A stretch of 64,000 nucleotides of DNA. Source: Azoarcus sp. DD4. Its GTDB lineage: Bacteria; Pseudomonadota; Gammaproteobacteria; Burkholderiales; Rhodocyclaceae. This document shows, piece by piece, positions 1 to 7,582 of this stretch. Each line of letters begins with the position of its first letter. Position 1 is the stretch's first letter. A program made the position numbers and the translations under genes. The stretch spans positions 682,001 to 746,000 of the forward strand of contig NZ_CP022958.1 in assembly GCF_006496635.1 (NCBI RefSeq), in the 5' to 3' direction. Below the pieces are notes generated by a model. That model saw only the letters and a list, made by a program, of their open reading frames with translations, did no database searches and was not told the DNA's origin.

Positions 1-305
1 AATTCAGCGGCGTCATGCCGGCGGCCTCCGCCAAGGATGACGATGGCCTGCGCCGTGCGGGCCTCGGCCGCATCCACCACCCGGCCCGGCTCCAGCGGCG
101 CCAGCAGCCAGCCGACCGTGAGCGGTGTCGTCAACAGCAGGCCGACCGCCATCCCGCTCCAGGCCAGTCCCAGCCCCAGCCGGCGGTGCCGGCCCAGCAG
201 CAACAGCCCGGCACCGGTCAGCACCAGGGGCAGCAGCGGCGGCAGCACGAAGGCGGCGACCAGTTTCTTCAGCCAGAACAGGACAAGGGCAAGATCGAAG
301 TGCAT
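1..305 (-). CDS. YdcF-family (DUF218) membrane protein, N-terminal part only
   Basis: The first 101 codons of a gene that runs off the left edge. The reverse complement opens with ATG at 305 and encodes a protein starting MHFDLALVLFWLKKLV, with two hydrophobic stretches (about residues 15-40 and 45-70), followed by the segment AIVILGGG. That arrangement, two membrane spans and then a hydrophobic strand with a glycine-rich turn, is typical of YdcF/ElyC/SanA (DUF218) proteins, which are inner-membrane proteins linked to envelope integrity. It diverges from metY across 63 bp that must hold both promoters. The family call rests on the N-terminus alone; the catalytic-like region is outside the window. 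Confidence 0.6.
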   Translation of the reverse strand, partial: MHFDLALVLFWLKKLVAAFVLPPLLPLVLTGAGLLLLGRHRRLGLGLAWSGMAVGLLLTTPLTVGWLLAPLEPGRVVDAAEARTAQAIVILGGGRRHDAAE

Positions 306-368
306 CGCGATTTGTCGGCGGGGGATGTCGCCAGTATTATCGGCGCAATTCAAACGCGCGCTCCGCCC

Positions 369-1652
369 ATGCCCGATCACCGCTTCGGCATCGAATCCCT
401 CTGCCTCCACGCCGGTCAGCAACCCGATGCCGAAACCGGTGCGCGCGCGGTACCGATCTACCAGACCACCTCTTTCGTCTTCGATTCGCCCGAGCACGCC
501 GCCGAACTCTTCAACCTGCAGACCTTCGGCAACGTCTATTCGCGCATCTCCAACCCCACGGTGGCGGTGTTCGAGGAACGCATGGCGGCGCTCGAAGGCG
601 GCCGCGCCGCGCTCGCCACCTCGTCCGGCCTGGCCGCGCAGATGACCGCGCTGCTCACGCTGGCCGAAGCCGGCGACGAGATCGTCGCCGCGCGCACGCT
701 CTACGGCGGCAGCTATTCGCAGCTCGACGTCAGCCTGCGCCGGCTGGGCATCAAGACCACCTTCGTCGATCCGTCCGACCCCGAAAACTTCCGCGCCGCA
801 ATCACCGAGCGGACCAAGGCGGTGTACGGCGAGATCATCGGCAACCCCAGCCTCAACGTGTTCGACGTCGCCGCGGTGGCGGCCGTGACCAAGGCTGCAG
901 GCGTGCCGCTGGTGATCGACAGCACGCTGGCCTCGCCCTACCTGTGTCGCCCGATCGAACACGGCGCCGACATCGTCATCCACTCGGCCACCAAGTACAT
1001 CGGCGGCCACGGCACCACCATGGGCGGCGTGCTGGTGGAGTCCGGCACCTTCCCCTGGGACAACGGCCGCTTCCCGCAGATGGTCGAACCCTCGGCCGGC
1101 TACCACGGCGTGCGCTTCTTCGAGACCTTCGGCAACTTCGGCTTCACCATGAAGGCGCGCATGGAAACCCTGCGCACCTTCGGCCAGGCGCTGTCGCCCT
1201 TCAACGCCTTCATGCTGCTGCAGGGGCTGGAAACCCTGCATGTGCGGATGGACCGCCATGTCGCCAACGCGCGTGCGGTGGCGGATTTCCTCGCCGCCCA
1301 TCCGGCGGTGGCCTGGGTCAATTACCCCGGCTTGACGACGAGCCCGGACCACGCACTCGCCCAGCACTACTTCCCCAAGGGGCCGGGCGCCATCCTGTCC
1401 TTCGGCATCCGCGGCGGCCAGGCCGCCGGCGAGCGCTTCATCGAAGCCCTGCAGATGATCAGCCACCTCGCCAATGTCGGCGACGCCAAGACCCTGGTCA
1501 TCCATCCGGCCTCCACCACCCATCGCCAGCTGTCGGAAGCAGAACAGCGTGCCGCCGGCGTGCCGCCGGACATGGTGCGGCTGTCGGTCGGCATCGAGAC
1601 CCTGGATGACATTGTCTGGGATCTCGACCAGGCGCTGGCGCGGGCGGGGTGA
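369..1652 (+). CDS. metY: O-acetylhomoserine sulfhydrylase (Cys/Met metabolism PLP enzyme)
   Basis: A 427-residue cytosolic PLP enzyme that makes homocysteine from O-acetylhomoserine and sulfide in methionine synthesis. Visible family marks are the YSRISNPT segment near residue 60, the substrate/PLP motif GEIIGNPS, and the Schiff-base lysine in SATKYIGGHGT (about residue 210). Length and the FFETFGNFGF insertion fit the MetY group (about 430 residues) better than the shorter MetZ O-succinylhomoserine enzymes, but the substrate cannot be settled by sight. ATG at 369 was chosen because conserved family sequence begins right after it; the frame stays open further upstream but that part looks non-coding. 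Next gene starts 10 bp downstream. Confidence 0.85.
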   Translation: MPDHRFGIESLCLHAGQQPDAETGARAVPIYQTTSFVFDSPEHAAELFNLQTFGNVYSRISNPTVAVFEERMAALEGGRAALATSSGLAAQMTALLTLAEAGDEIVAARTLYGGSYSQLDVSLRRLGIKTTFVDPSDPENFRAAITERTKAVYGEIIGNPSLNVFDVAAVAAVTKAAGVPLVIDSTLASPYLCRPIEHGADIVIHSATKYIGGHGTTMGGVLVESGTFPWDNGRFPQMVEPSAGYHGVRFFETFGNFGFTMKARMETLRTFGQALSPFNAFMLLQGLETLHVRMDRHVANARAVADFLAAHPAVAWVNYPGLTTSPDHALAQHYFPKGPGAILSFGIRGGQAAGERFIEALQMISHLANVGDAKTLVIHPASTTHRQLSEAEQRAAGVPPDMVRLSVGIETLDDIVWDLDQALARAG

Positions 1653-1662
1653 GGGCATTGCG

Positions 1663-2223
1663 GTGAGCCTGCGCACGGCCGTCTGGATCGCGATCGCGCT
1701 GCTGCTCTGCTACGGCGGCTGGCAAGTGCTGTGCGCGATCCGCGGCGGCTTGCGCGGCAGCCGTCCGGCGGCGGCGACATCGCCCGCCGCAGCCGTCGAT
1801 GACGGAGACGATGGCGACGACGGCGACGACGGCGATTTCGACTACGCACCCATTCCCGCGCGCACCCGCGAGCCCCAGCCGGGCGCAGTCACCGCAAGCG
1901 CCGCGCCCCCGGCGGCGGCCCCCGATGCCTTCCAGCTCGAACTGGAGCTGCAGCGCCTGCGCCGCGAGGTGGCCGCCCTGCGTGCGGCGCTCGATGTGCA
2001 GCAGCAGGAGATCGGCGGTCTGCACGACAGCCTGAGCAGCCTGCAGACGCAAAACGAGCGTTCTCTCGTGAGCCAGAACGCTTCGCCCGAGTACAGCGAG
2101 GCGCTGGTGTTCGCCCGTCGCGGCCTGCCGGTCGAGGCCATCGCCGAGCGTTGCGGCATCACCGTCGCCGAGGCCGAGCTGGTGCGCGCCCTGGCCGCGC
2201 GCAACGACGACGGAGCGCAGTAG
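1663..2223 (+). CDS. DUF2802 family membrane-anchored protein
   Basis: A 186-residue protein with a GTG start 10 bp after metY. It has one N-terminal membrane span (about residues 5-22), an acidic linker rich in Asp/Gly (DDGD repeats, about residues 45-60), a coiled-coil stretch (about 90-135), and a C-terminal segment in which AIAERCGITVAEAELVRAL resembles a small helix-turn-helix. This layout is that of DUF2802 proteins, which lie near flagellar or motility genes in many proteobacteria; fliW two genes downstream fits. Its biochemical function is unknown. The stop codon shares its last base with the next GTG start, so translation is probably coupled. Confidence 0.6.
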   Translation: MSLRTAVWIAIALLLCYGGWQVLCAIRGGLRGSRPAAATSPAAAVDDGDDGDDGDDGDFDYAPIPARTREPQPGAVTASAAPPAAAPDAFQLELELQRLRREVAALRAALDVQQQEIGGLHDSLSSLQTQNERSLVSQNASPEYSEALVFARRGLPVEAIAERCGITVAEAELVRALAARNDDGAQ

Positions 2224-2900
2224 TGAGCGACAGCGCCGATACGCTGCGCACTGGCCGCAACGCCGCCCTGCTGCGTGCCGGTATCGCCGTCGCTGCTGCG
2301 GTCGCGTTGCTGGTCGGGGTATTGCTGATGGACGACGCGCGCCCGCCGCAGCAGCCGGCTCCGCCCGAGGCGACACCCGCGCCGTCCGTGCCGCAGCCTG
2401 TGCCGGCGTCGCCGGTCGCGGTGCCTGCTGTCGAATCCGTCAAGCCGCAACCAGCCGCCGCCGAGAAGGCCGCCCAAGCGGAAGAGGCGGCGCCGGTTGC
2501 AGAACCTGCTCCAGCGCAGGGCGCCGTGCTGGTGGCGCCGGTGGCTCCCCTGGCGCCGACGCCGGCCAGGGTGGTCGCACCGGTGGTGAGCACGCCGGCA
2601 ATGCCGGTGGTCGATACCGCGGCTGTGCCCGCGAATGCTGCCGCGCTGGCGGCACTCGCCAACCAGCCAGCCGCGCCGATGAAGGACGGTTATCTGCTGC
2701 AGCTCGGTGTCTTCGGCAACCCGGTAAATGCCGGCGCGCTGCAGGCCGAACTGGCGGCCAAGGGTTTGCCGGCGCGGGTCGAGAGCCGGGTCGTGCTCGG
2801 GCCCTTTCCGGATCGCAAGGCGTTGGATGCGGCGCAGCGGCGACTCAGGAACGAACACAAGCTTGGAGCGATCGTGGTGCCGCCGCGTAACGCGCGTTGA
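2223..2900 (+). CDS. SPOR-domain membrane protein
   Basis: A 225-residue protein. GTG at 2223 overlaps the previous stop by one base. It has a single membrane span (about residues 18-37), then a long Pro/Ala/Val-rich periplasmic linker (about 40-150), then a C-terminal SPOR domain (about 155-220) starting GYLLQLGVFGN and ending with a strand before VVPPRNAR. SPOR domains bind denuded peptidoglycan glycans and often bring proteins to the division septum. The low-complexity linker is typical of DedD/FtsN-like architectures, but nothing marks it as either protein specifically. A septal or envelope role is an inference from the domain. Confidence 0.7.
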   Translation: MSDSADTLRTGRNAALLRAGIAVAAAVALLVGVLLMDDARPPQQPAPPEATPAPSVPQPVPASPVAVPAVESVKPQPAAAEKAAQAEEAAPVAEPAPAQGAVLVAPVAPLAPTPARVVAPVVSTPAMPVVDTAAVPANAAALAALANQPAAPMKDGYLLQLGVFGNPVNAGALQAELAAKGLPARVESRVVLGPFPDRKALDAAQRRLRNEHKLGAIVVPPRNAR

Positions 2901-2972
2901 GCGGGTGGCAGCGGCACTTCATACATGCTTGGACGGAGCGTGATCCGTCCGCGTCAGGAGAGGAGAAAACGC

Positions 2973-3413
2973 ATGAAAATCGAAAGTCCGGTATTCGGCA
3001 GCGCCGAGGTGTCCGACGACAAGGTGATCGAATTCCCGGCCGGCCTGCCCGGGTTCGACCACTGCAAGCGTTTCGTGCTGGTCCACGAAGAAGGCGGCGA
3101 TGCCAGCGTGTTCCTGCTGCAGAGCGCGGACGATGCCGATGTCGCGTTTTCGGTGACCGGTCCGGAGCAGCTCGGCGTCAATTACGAGTTCGCGCTGACC
3201 GATGAAGAGGTGGCCACGCTCAAGCTCGCGCGTCCGGAAGAAGCGCTGGTCGCGGTGATCGTGCGCAAGGACGGCGAACTCGGTTCGCCCGCCAGTACCG
3301 GGCTGCGCGCCAACTTCATGGCGCCGCTGGTGATCAACGTCGAGGCCCGCCGCGGTCTGCAGAAGGTGATCAACCGCCTCGGCTGCGACATCGTGCTGCG
3401 CGAGCGCGTCTGA
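2973..3413 (+). CDS. fliW: Flagellar assembly factor FliW
   Basis: A 146-residue protein starting MKIESPVFGS, with the family segments IEFPAGLPGF (about residues 20-29) and LRANFMAPLVIN (about 110-121). FliW binds flagellin and antagonises the translational regulator CsrA, tying flagellin synthesis to filament assembly. A strong ribosome site (AGGAGAGGAG, 2957-2966) precedes ATG 2973. In many bacteria fliW is adjacent to csrA; no csrA-like frame is visible here, so any partner would be elsewhere. Length is normal for the family. Confidence 0.85.
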   Translation: MKIESPVFGSAEVSDDKVIEFPAGLPGFDHCKRFVLVHEEGGDASVFLLQSADDADVAFSVTGPEQLGVNYEFALTDEEVATLKLARPEEALVAVIVRKDGELGSPASTGLRANFMAPLVINVEARRGLQKVINRLGCDIVLRERV

Positions 3414-3534
3414 AGCCGAGGTCGCGGGTCTGGCCGGCCGCATGCCGGCATCCCCTGCCGAAACCGGGCGCTGCGGCCTGTCGCGGCGCCCCGCGGTTTA
3501 CAATGCGGTCCTCAGACAACCCGAGGACGCCTTC

Positions 3535-3915
3535 ATGAGCCGCAGCATCGTTTCCACCCCCAATGCGCCCGCCGCCATCGGCACCTATTCGCAGGCGGTC
3601 AATGCCAACGGCACGGTCTACCTGTCCGGCCAGATCGGCCTCGATCCCGCCACCATGCAGCTGGTCGAAGGTTTCGAGGCGCAGACCGTGCGCGTGTTCG
3701 AAAACCTCAAGGCGGTGGCCGAAGCCGCTGGCGGTTCGCTCGGCGACGTGGTCAAGCTCAACATCTACCTCACCGACCTCGCCAACTTCGCCAAGGTGAA
3801 CGAGATCATGGCGCGCTACTTCTCCGAGCCCTATCCGGCGCGTGCCGCGGTCGGCGTCAAGGAGCTGCCCAAGGGCGCGGTGGTCGAGGCCGACGCCGTC
3901 CTGGTGCTCGGCTAA
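3535..3915 (+). CDS. ridA: RidA family reactive-intermediate deaminase
   Basis: A 126-residue member of the RidA/YjgF family, which hydrolyses reactive enamine/imine products of PLP enzymes such as threonine dehydratase (an ilvA gene lies at 28.9-30.4 kb). Seen: the N-terminal IGTYSQAV motif, the YLSGQIGLDP motif, the catalytic Arg in PARAAVGV and the conserved Glu in VVEADAV at the C-terminus. A sigma-70 -10-like TACAAT lies at 3499-3504, about 30 bp before ATG 3535, suggesting its own promoter. recG starts 8 bp after its stop. Confidence 0.9.
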   Translation: MSRSIVSTPNAPAAIGTYSQAVNANGTVYLSGQIGLDPATMQLVEGFEAQTVRVFENLKAVAEAAGGSLGDVVKLNIYLTDLANFAKVNEIMARYFSEPYPARAAVGVKELPKGAVVEADAVLVLG

Positions 3916-3923
3916 GGCACGGC

Positions 3924-5966
3924 GTGACGTCGACGAGCTGGCCGGGGCTGGCCGAGCCACTCGCGTCGCGCCTGAAGAAGCTGGACCTGCACCGGTCGGA
4001 GGATCTCGTCGTCCACCTGCCGCTGCGCTACGAGGACGAAACCCGCCTGACGCCGATCGCGGTCGCCCGCGCCGGCTTCCCGGCGCAGGTGGAAGGCGAG
4101 GTGACGTCCTGCGAGATCGTGCTGCGCCCCCGCCGCCAGCTGGTGGCGCGGGTGCGCGACGAGTCCGGCACGCTGGTCGCGCGCTGGCTCAATTTCTATC
4201 CTTCGCAGCAGAAGCAGCTGGCGGTCGGCCGCCGGGTGCGGCTCTTCGGCGAGGTGCGCGGCGGCTTCTTCGGCGACGAGATGGTGCATCCGCGGGTGCG
4301 CAGCATCGAACCCGGGGAGGGCCTGCCGGAGTCGCTGACCCCGGTCTATCCGACCACCGCCGGGCTGGGTCAGGCCACGTTGCGCAAGCTGATCGACCGT
4401 GCATTGAAGACCGTTCCGCTGCAGGATCTGCTGCCGGAGGCGGCGCGCCGCGCGCTCGGGCTGCCGGGCTTCGCCGAGGCGCTGGCGGCGCTGCATCACC
4501 CGGCGCCGGACGCCGATCCGATCGCGCTGGAGAACCGCGAGCATCCCGCCTGGCGGCGCATCAAGTTCGAGGAGCTACTGGTGCAGCAGCTCTCGTTGCG
4601 GCGCGCCTACAACGCCCGCCGCGCACGCGAGGCGGTGGTGCTGCCGGCGCGCCAACAGCTTACCGCCGGGCTGATCCGCGGCCTGCCGTTCGCGCTCACC
4701 GGTGCGCAGCAGCGCGCCTTCGGCGAGATCGCGCAAGACCTCGCCGCCGCCCATCCGATGCAGCGTCTGCTGCAGGGCGACGTTGGCAGCGGCAAGACCA
4801 TCGTGGCTGCGCTGGCGATGCTGCAGGCCGCCGAGAACGGCTGGCAGGCGGCGCTGATGGCGCCTACCGAGATCCTCGCCGAGCAGCACTACAAGAAGCT
4901 GGCCGCCTGGCTGGCGCCGCTCGGGGTCGGCATCGCCTGGCTGTCGGGCAGCCGCAAGAAGCGCGAACGCGAGGCCGAACTGGCCCGGCTCCAGAACGGC
5001 GAAGTGCTGCTCGCGGTCGGCACCCATGCGCTGATCGAGGACGAAGTCGCGCTGCCGCGCCTCGCGCTCGCCATCATCGACGAACAGCACCGCTTCGGCG
5101 TGCGCCAGCGCCTGGCGTTGCGCGAGAAGGGTGAGCACGGCCTGCGCCCGCACATGCTGATGATGTCGGCCACGCCCATCCCGCGCACGCTGGCGATGAC
5201 GCACTACGCCGACCTCGACGTCTCGGTGCTGGACGAACTGCCGCCGGGGCGGACGCCGATCCGCACCAAGCTGATCTCGGATGCACGCCGCGACGAGGTC
5301 GTCGAACGGGTGCGCGCGGCCTGCCTTACCGGCCGCCAGGCCTACTGGGTGTGCCCGCTGATCGAGGAGTCCGAGGCGCTGCAGCTTCAGACCGCGATCG
5401 ACACCTTCGAGGCACTGTCCGCAGCCCTGCCCGAGCTGCGCGTCGGCCTGGTCCACGGCCGGCTGAAGGCCGACGAGAAGTCGGCGACCATGGCCGCCTT
5501 CTCCGCCGGCGAACTGCAGGTGCTGGTGGCGACCACGGTGATCGAGGTCGGGGTGGATGTGCCCAACGCCAGCCTGATGGTGATCGAACACGCCGAGCGC
5601 TTCGGCCTCGCACAGTTGCACCAGCTGCGCGGCCGGGTTGGACGCGGCACCGCGGAATCGGTGTGCATCCTGCTGTTCGCCCAGCCGCTGTCGGAGAACG
5701 GCCGGGCAAGGCTGAAGGTGATCTATGAACACACCGACGGCTTCGCGATCGCGCGCGAGGATCTGCATCTGCGCGGGCCGGGCGAATTCGTCGGAGCGCG
5801 TCAGAGCGGGGTGCCGCTGCTGCGCTATGCCGATCTCGAGCTGGACATCGACCTGATCGAACCGGCGCGCGAGCTGGCCGAGCGCATGCTGCGCGAGACC
5901 CCGGCCGAGGCCGACGCCCTGATGCGTCGCTGGCTGGGCGGGCGCGAATCGCTGCTGCGCGCGTGA
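3924..5966 (+). CDS. recG: ATP-dependent DNA helicase RecG
   Basis: A 680-residue superfamily 2 helicase that regresses stalled replication forks and processes branched intermediates. Layout: N-terminal wedge/OB region (about 1-200), Walker A in LQGDVGSGKTIVA (about residue 285), DEQH box (IIDEQHRFGVRQR, about 388), MMSATPIPRT, then the second helicase domain with LVATTVIEVGVDVPNA and the HQLRGRVGRG motif VI. Length is normal (about 690). The GTG start at 3924 lies 8 bp after ridA, with a weak AAGG upstream. The upstream ridA pairing may be simple packing; no functional link is implied. Confidence 0.95.
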   Translation: MTSTSWPGLAEPLASRLKKLDLHRSEDLVVHLPLRYEDETRLTPIAVARAGFPAQVEGEVTSCEIVLRPRRQLVARVRDESGTLVARWLNFYPSQQKQLAVGRRVRLFGEVRGGFFGDEMVHPRVRSIEPGEGLPESLTPVYPTTAGLGQATLRKLIDRALKTVPLQDLLPEAARRALGLPGFAEALAALHHPAPDADPIALENREHPAWRRIKFEELLVQQLSLRRAYNARRAREAVVLPARQQLTAGLIRGLPFALTGAQQRAFGEIAQDLAAAHPMQRLLQGDVGSGKTIVAALAMLQAAENGWQAALMAPTEILAEQHYKKLAAWLAPLGVGIAWLSGSRKKREREAELARLQNGEVLLAVGTHALIEDEVALPRLALAIIDEQHRFGVRQRLALREKGEHGLRPHMLMMSATPIPRTLAMTHYADLDVSVLDELPPGRTPIRTKLISDARRDEVVERVRAACLTGRQAYWVCPLIEESEALQLQTAIDTFEALSAALPELRVGLVHGRLKADEKSATMAAFSAGELQVLVATTVIEVGVDVPNASLMVIEHAERFGLAQLHQLRGRVGRGTAESVCILLFAQPLSENGRARLKVIYEHTDGFAIAREDLHLRGPGEFVGARQSGVPLLRYADLELDIDLIEPARELAERMLRETPAEADALMRRWLGGRESLLRA

Positions 5967-6073
5967 GCAGGGCGGGGCAGATGGCGGGGCGGGCGGCCCG
6001 CGCAGCGGACAGGGCTTCCCCCGGAGCCGCGCTCGTATACGATCACGCCTTTCCCGCGTCCGCCGTATCGCCG

Positions 6074-6646
6074 ATGTTGCACCGTCCCTTCCGCGAGACC
6101 TGGCTTGCCTGCCCGCAGCGCGCCGGCATTCCGCCTCGTCTGCGCCCCTGGCTGACCGATCCGGCCTCGCTCACCGCCCGCATCCGTGCGCGCTGCAGCG
6201 CGTTCCGGGTGCGCGTGCTGCGCCAGTGTGCCGGCAGCCTGCACCCCGACGAACGCCGCTTGCTCGGCCTGCGCGCCGGCGAGACGGCGCTGCTGCGCGA
6301 GGTGCTGCTGATTGCCGACGGCCGGCCGGTGGTGTTCGCGCGCAGCGTGGTGGCGCGCCGCGACCTGCGCGGCGGCTGGCTGCGCCTCTGGCGCGGCATC
6401 GGCAGCCGGCCGCTGGGCGCGGCGCTGTTCTCCGACCGTCGCATCAGCCGACTGCCGCTGGCCTGCGCACGCATCGGCGTCACCGACAGGCGTTATCATC
6501 TTGCCCGACGCTCGCTCGCCGGCGATGCGGTGCTGCCACCGGCGCTGTGGGCGCGGCGCTCGGTGTTCCGGCTGCACGGCCGGTCGCTGATGGTGAGCGA
6601 GTTCTTCCTGCCCGCGATACTCGAACTGCCCGATGATCCTCTCTGA
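6074..6646 (+). CDS. ubiC: Chorismate pyruvate-lyase
   Basis: A 190-residue enzyme removing pyruvate from chorismate to give 4-hydroxybenzoate, the first committed step of ubiquinone synthesis. The core from LHPDERRLLGL through LREVLLIADGRPVVFARSVV and the Arg/Leu-rich C-terminal part match UbiC. The overlapping 14-bp junction with ubiA, which uses 4-hydroxybenzoate as substrate, confirms the assignment. ATG 6074 was chosen at the first family-like sequence; the frame is open back to 5963 but that part resembles intergenic DNA. Confidence 0.85.
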   Translation: MLHRPFRETWLACPQRAGIPPRLRPWLTDPASLTARIRARCSAFRVRVLRQCAGSLHPDERRLLGLRAGETALLREVLLIADGRPVVFARSVVARRDLRGGWLRLWRGIGSRPLGAALFSDRRISRLPLACARIGVTDRRYHLARRSLAGDAVLPPALWARRSVFRLHGRSLMVSEFFLPAILELPDDPL

Positions 6647-7496
6647 ACGTCTCCCCCTCTACGGCCGCCTGATGCGGCTGGACAAGCCGATCGGCTCGCT
6701 GCTGCTGCTGTGGCCCACGCTGTGGGCGCTGTGGCTGGCCGCCGACGGCAAGCCGCCGCTGCATGTGCTGGTGATCTTCGCCGTCGGCACCTTGCTGATG
6801 CGCTCGGCCGGCTGCGTGATCAACGACTACGCCGACCGCGACTTCGACGGCCATGTCGAACGTACCCGCAACCGTCCGCTCGCCACCCGCGCGGTGAGCA
6901 CGCGCGAGGCGCTGTGGCTCGCCGCCGGCCTGTCGGCCGTGTCCTTCGTGCTGATCCTGCCGCTCGATCCGCTGGTGATCTGGCTGTCGGTGCCGGCATT
7001 GTTCCTGGCCGCGAGCTATCCCTTCACCAAACGCTTCTTCGCGATCCCGCAGGCTTACCTCGGCATCGCCTTCGGCTTCGGCATCCCGATGGGTTTCGCG
7101 GCGGTGCAGGGCGAGGTGCCGGCGATGGCCTGGGTGATGCTGCTCGCCAACATCTTCTGGGCGGTGGCCTACGACACCGAGTATGCGATGGTGGACCGGC
7201 CCGACGACCTCAAGATCGGCATCAAGACCTCGGCAATCACCTTCGGCCGCTTCGACGTGGCGGCGGTGATGCTGTGCTACGCTGCGGCGCTCGGTCTGCT
7301 GGCCTGGGTGGGCGCGCAGGCAGGTCGCGGCGTGTTCTTCTTCGCGGGGCTGGCGGTCGCCGGCGGTCTGGCGATCTATCACTACACACTGATCCGCCAT
7401 CGCGAACGGGCGGCCTGCTTCAAGGCCTTCCGCCACAACAACTGGCTGGGCGCGGCGGTTTTCGCCGGGTTGGCGCTGGATTACCTGGCCGGCTGA
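6633..7496 (+). CDS. ubiA: 4-hydroxybenzoate polyprenyltransferase
   Basis: A 287-residue integral inner-membrane prenyltransferase that attaches the polyprenyl tail to 4-hydroxybenzoate. Both Mg-prenyl-diphosphate binding motifs are visible: NDYADRDFDG (about residue 67) followed by RTRNRPLA, and DTEYAMVDRPDD (about residue 180) followed by KIGIKT. About eight hydrophobic spans follow the family pattern. It overlaps ubiC by 14 bp, so the two are probably translated from one message. A hairpin beyond its stop (7521-7558) separates it from the convergent oxidoreductase gene. Confidence 0.95.
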   Translation: MILSERLPLYGRLMRLDKPIGSLLLLWPTLWALWLAADGKPPLHVLVIFAVGTLLMRSAGCVINDYADRDFDGHVERTRNRPLATRAVSTREALWLAAGLSAVSFVLILPLDPLVIWLSVPALFLAASYPFTKRFFAIPQAYLGIAFGFGIPMGFAAVQGEVPAMAWVMLLANIFWAVAYDTEYAMVDRPDDLKIGIKTSAITFGRFDVAAVMLCYAAALGLLAWVGAQAGRGVFFFAGLAVAGGLAIYHYTLIRHRERAACFKAFRHNNWLGAAVFAGLALDYLAG

Positions 7497-7520
7497 ACCG
7501 GTCGCGGCAAGCGCAAAAGA

Positions 7521-7558
7521 ACATCGCCGGCGGCGGGGTGACCCGCGGCCGGCGATGT
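7521..7558. terminator. Hairpin terminator between convergent ubiA and oxidoreductase genes
   Basis: A perfect 11-bp inverted repeat (ACATCGCCGGC at 7521-7531 pairing with 7548-7558) encloses a 16-base loop that can itself pair (GCGGG/CCCGC). On the minus strand the stem is followed by TTCTTTTG, a short U-rich tail, so it is best suited to ending the minus-strand oxidoreductase transcript; on the plus strand only a weak tail follows. The location between two convergent stops supports a two-way role. Confidence 0.6.
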
Positions 7559-7582
7559 GCGTTTACGAGGTGTCTCGGGCGA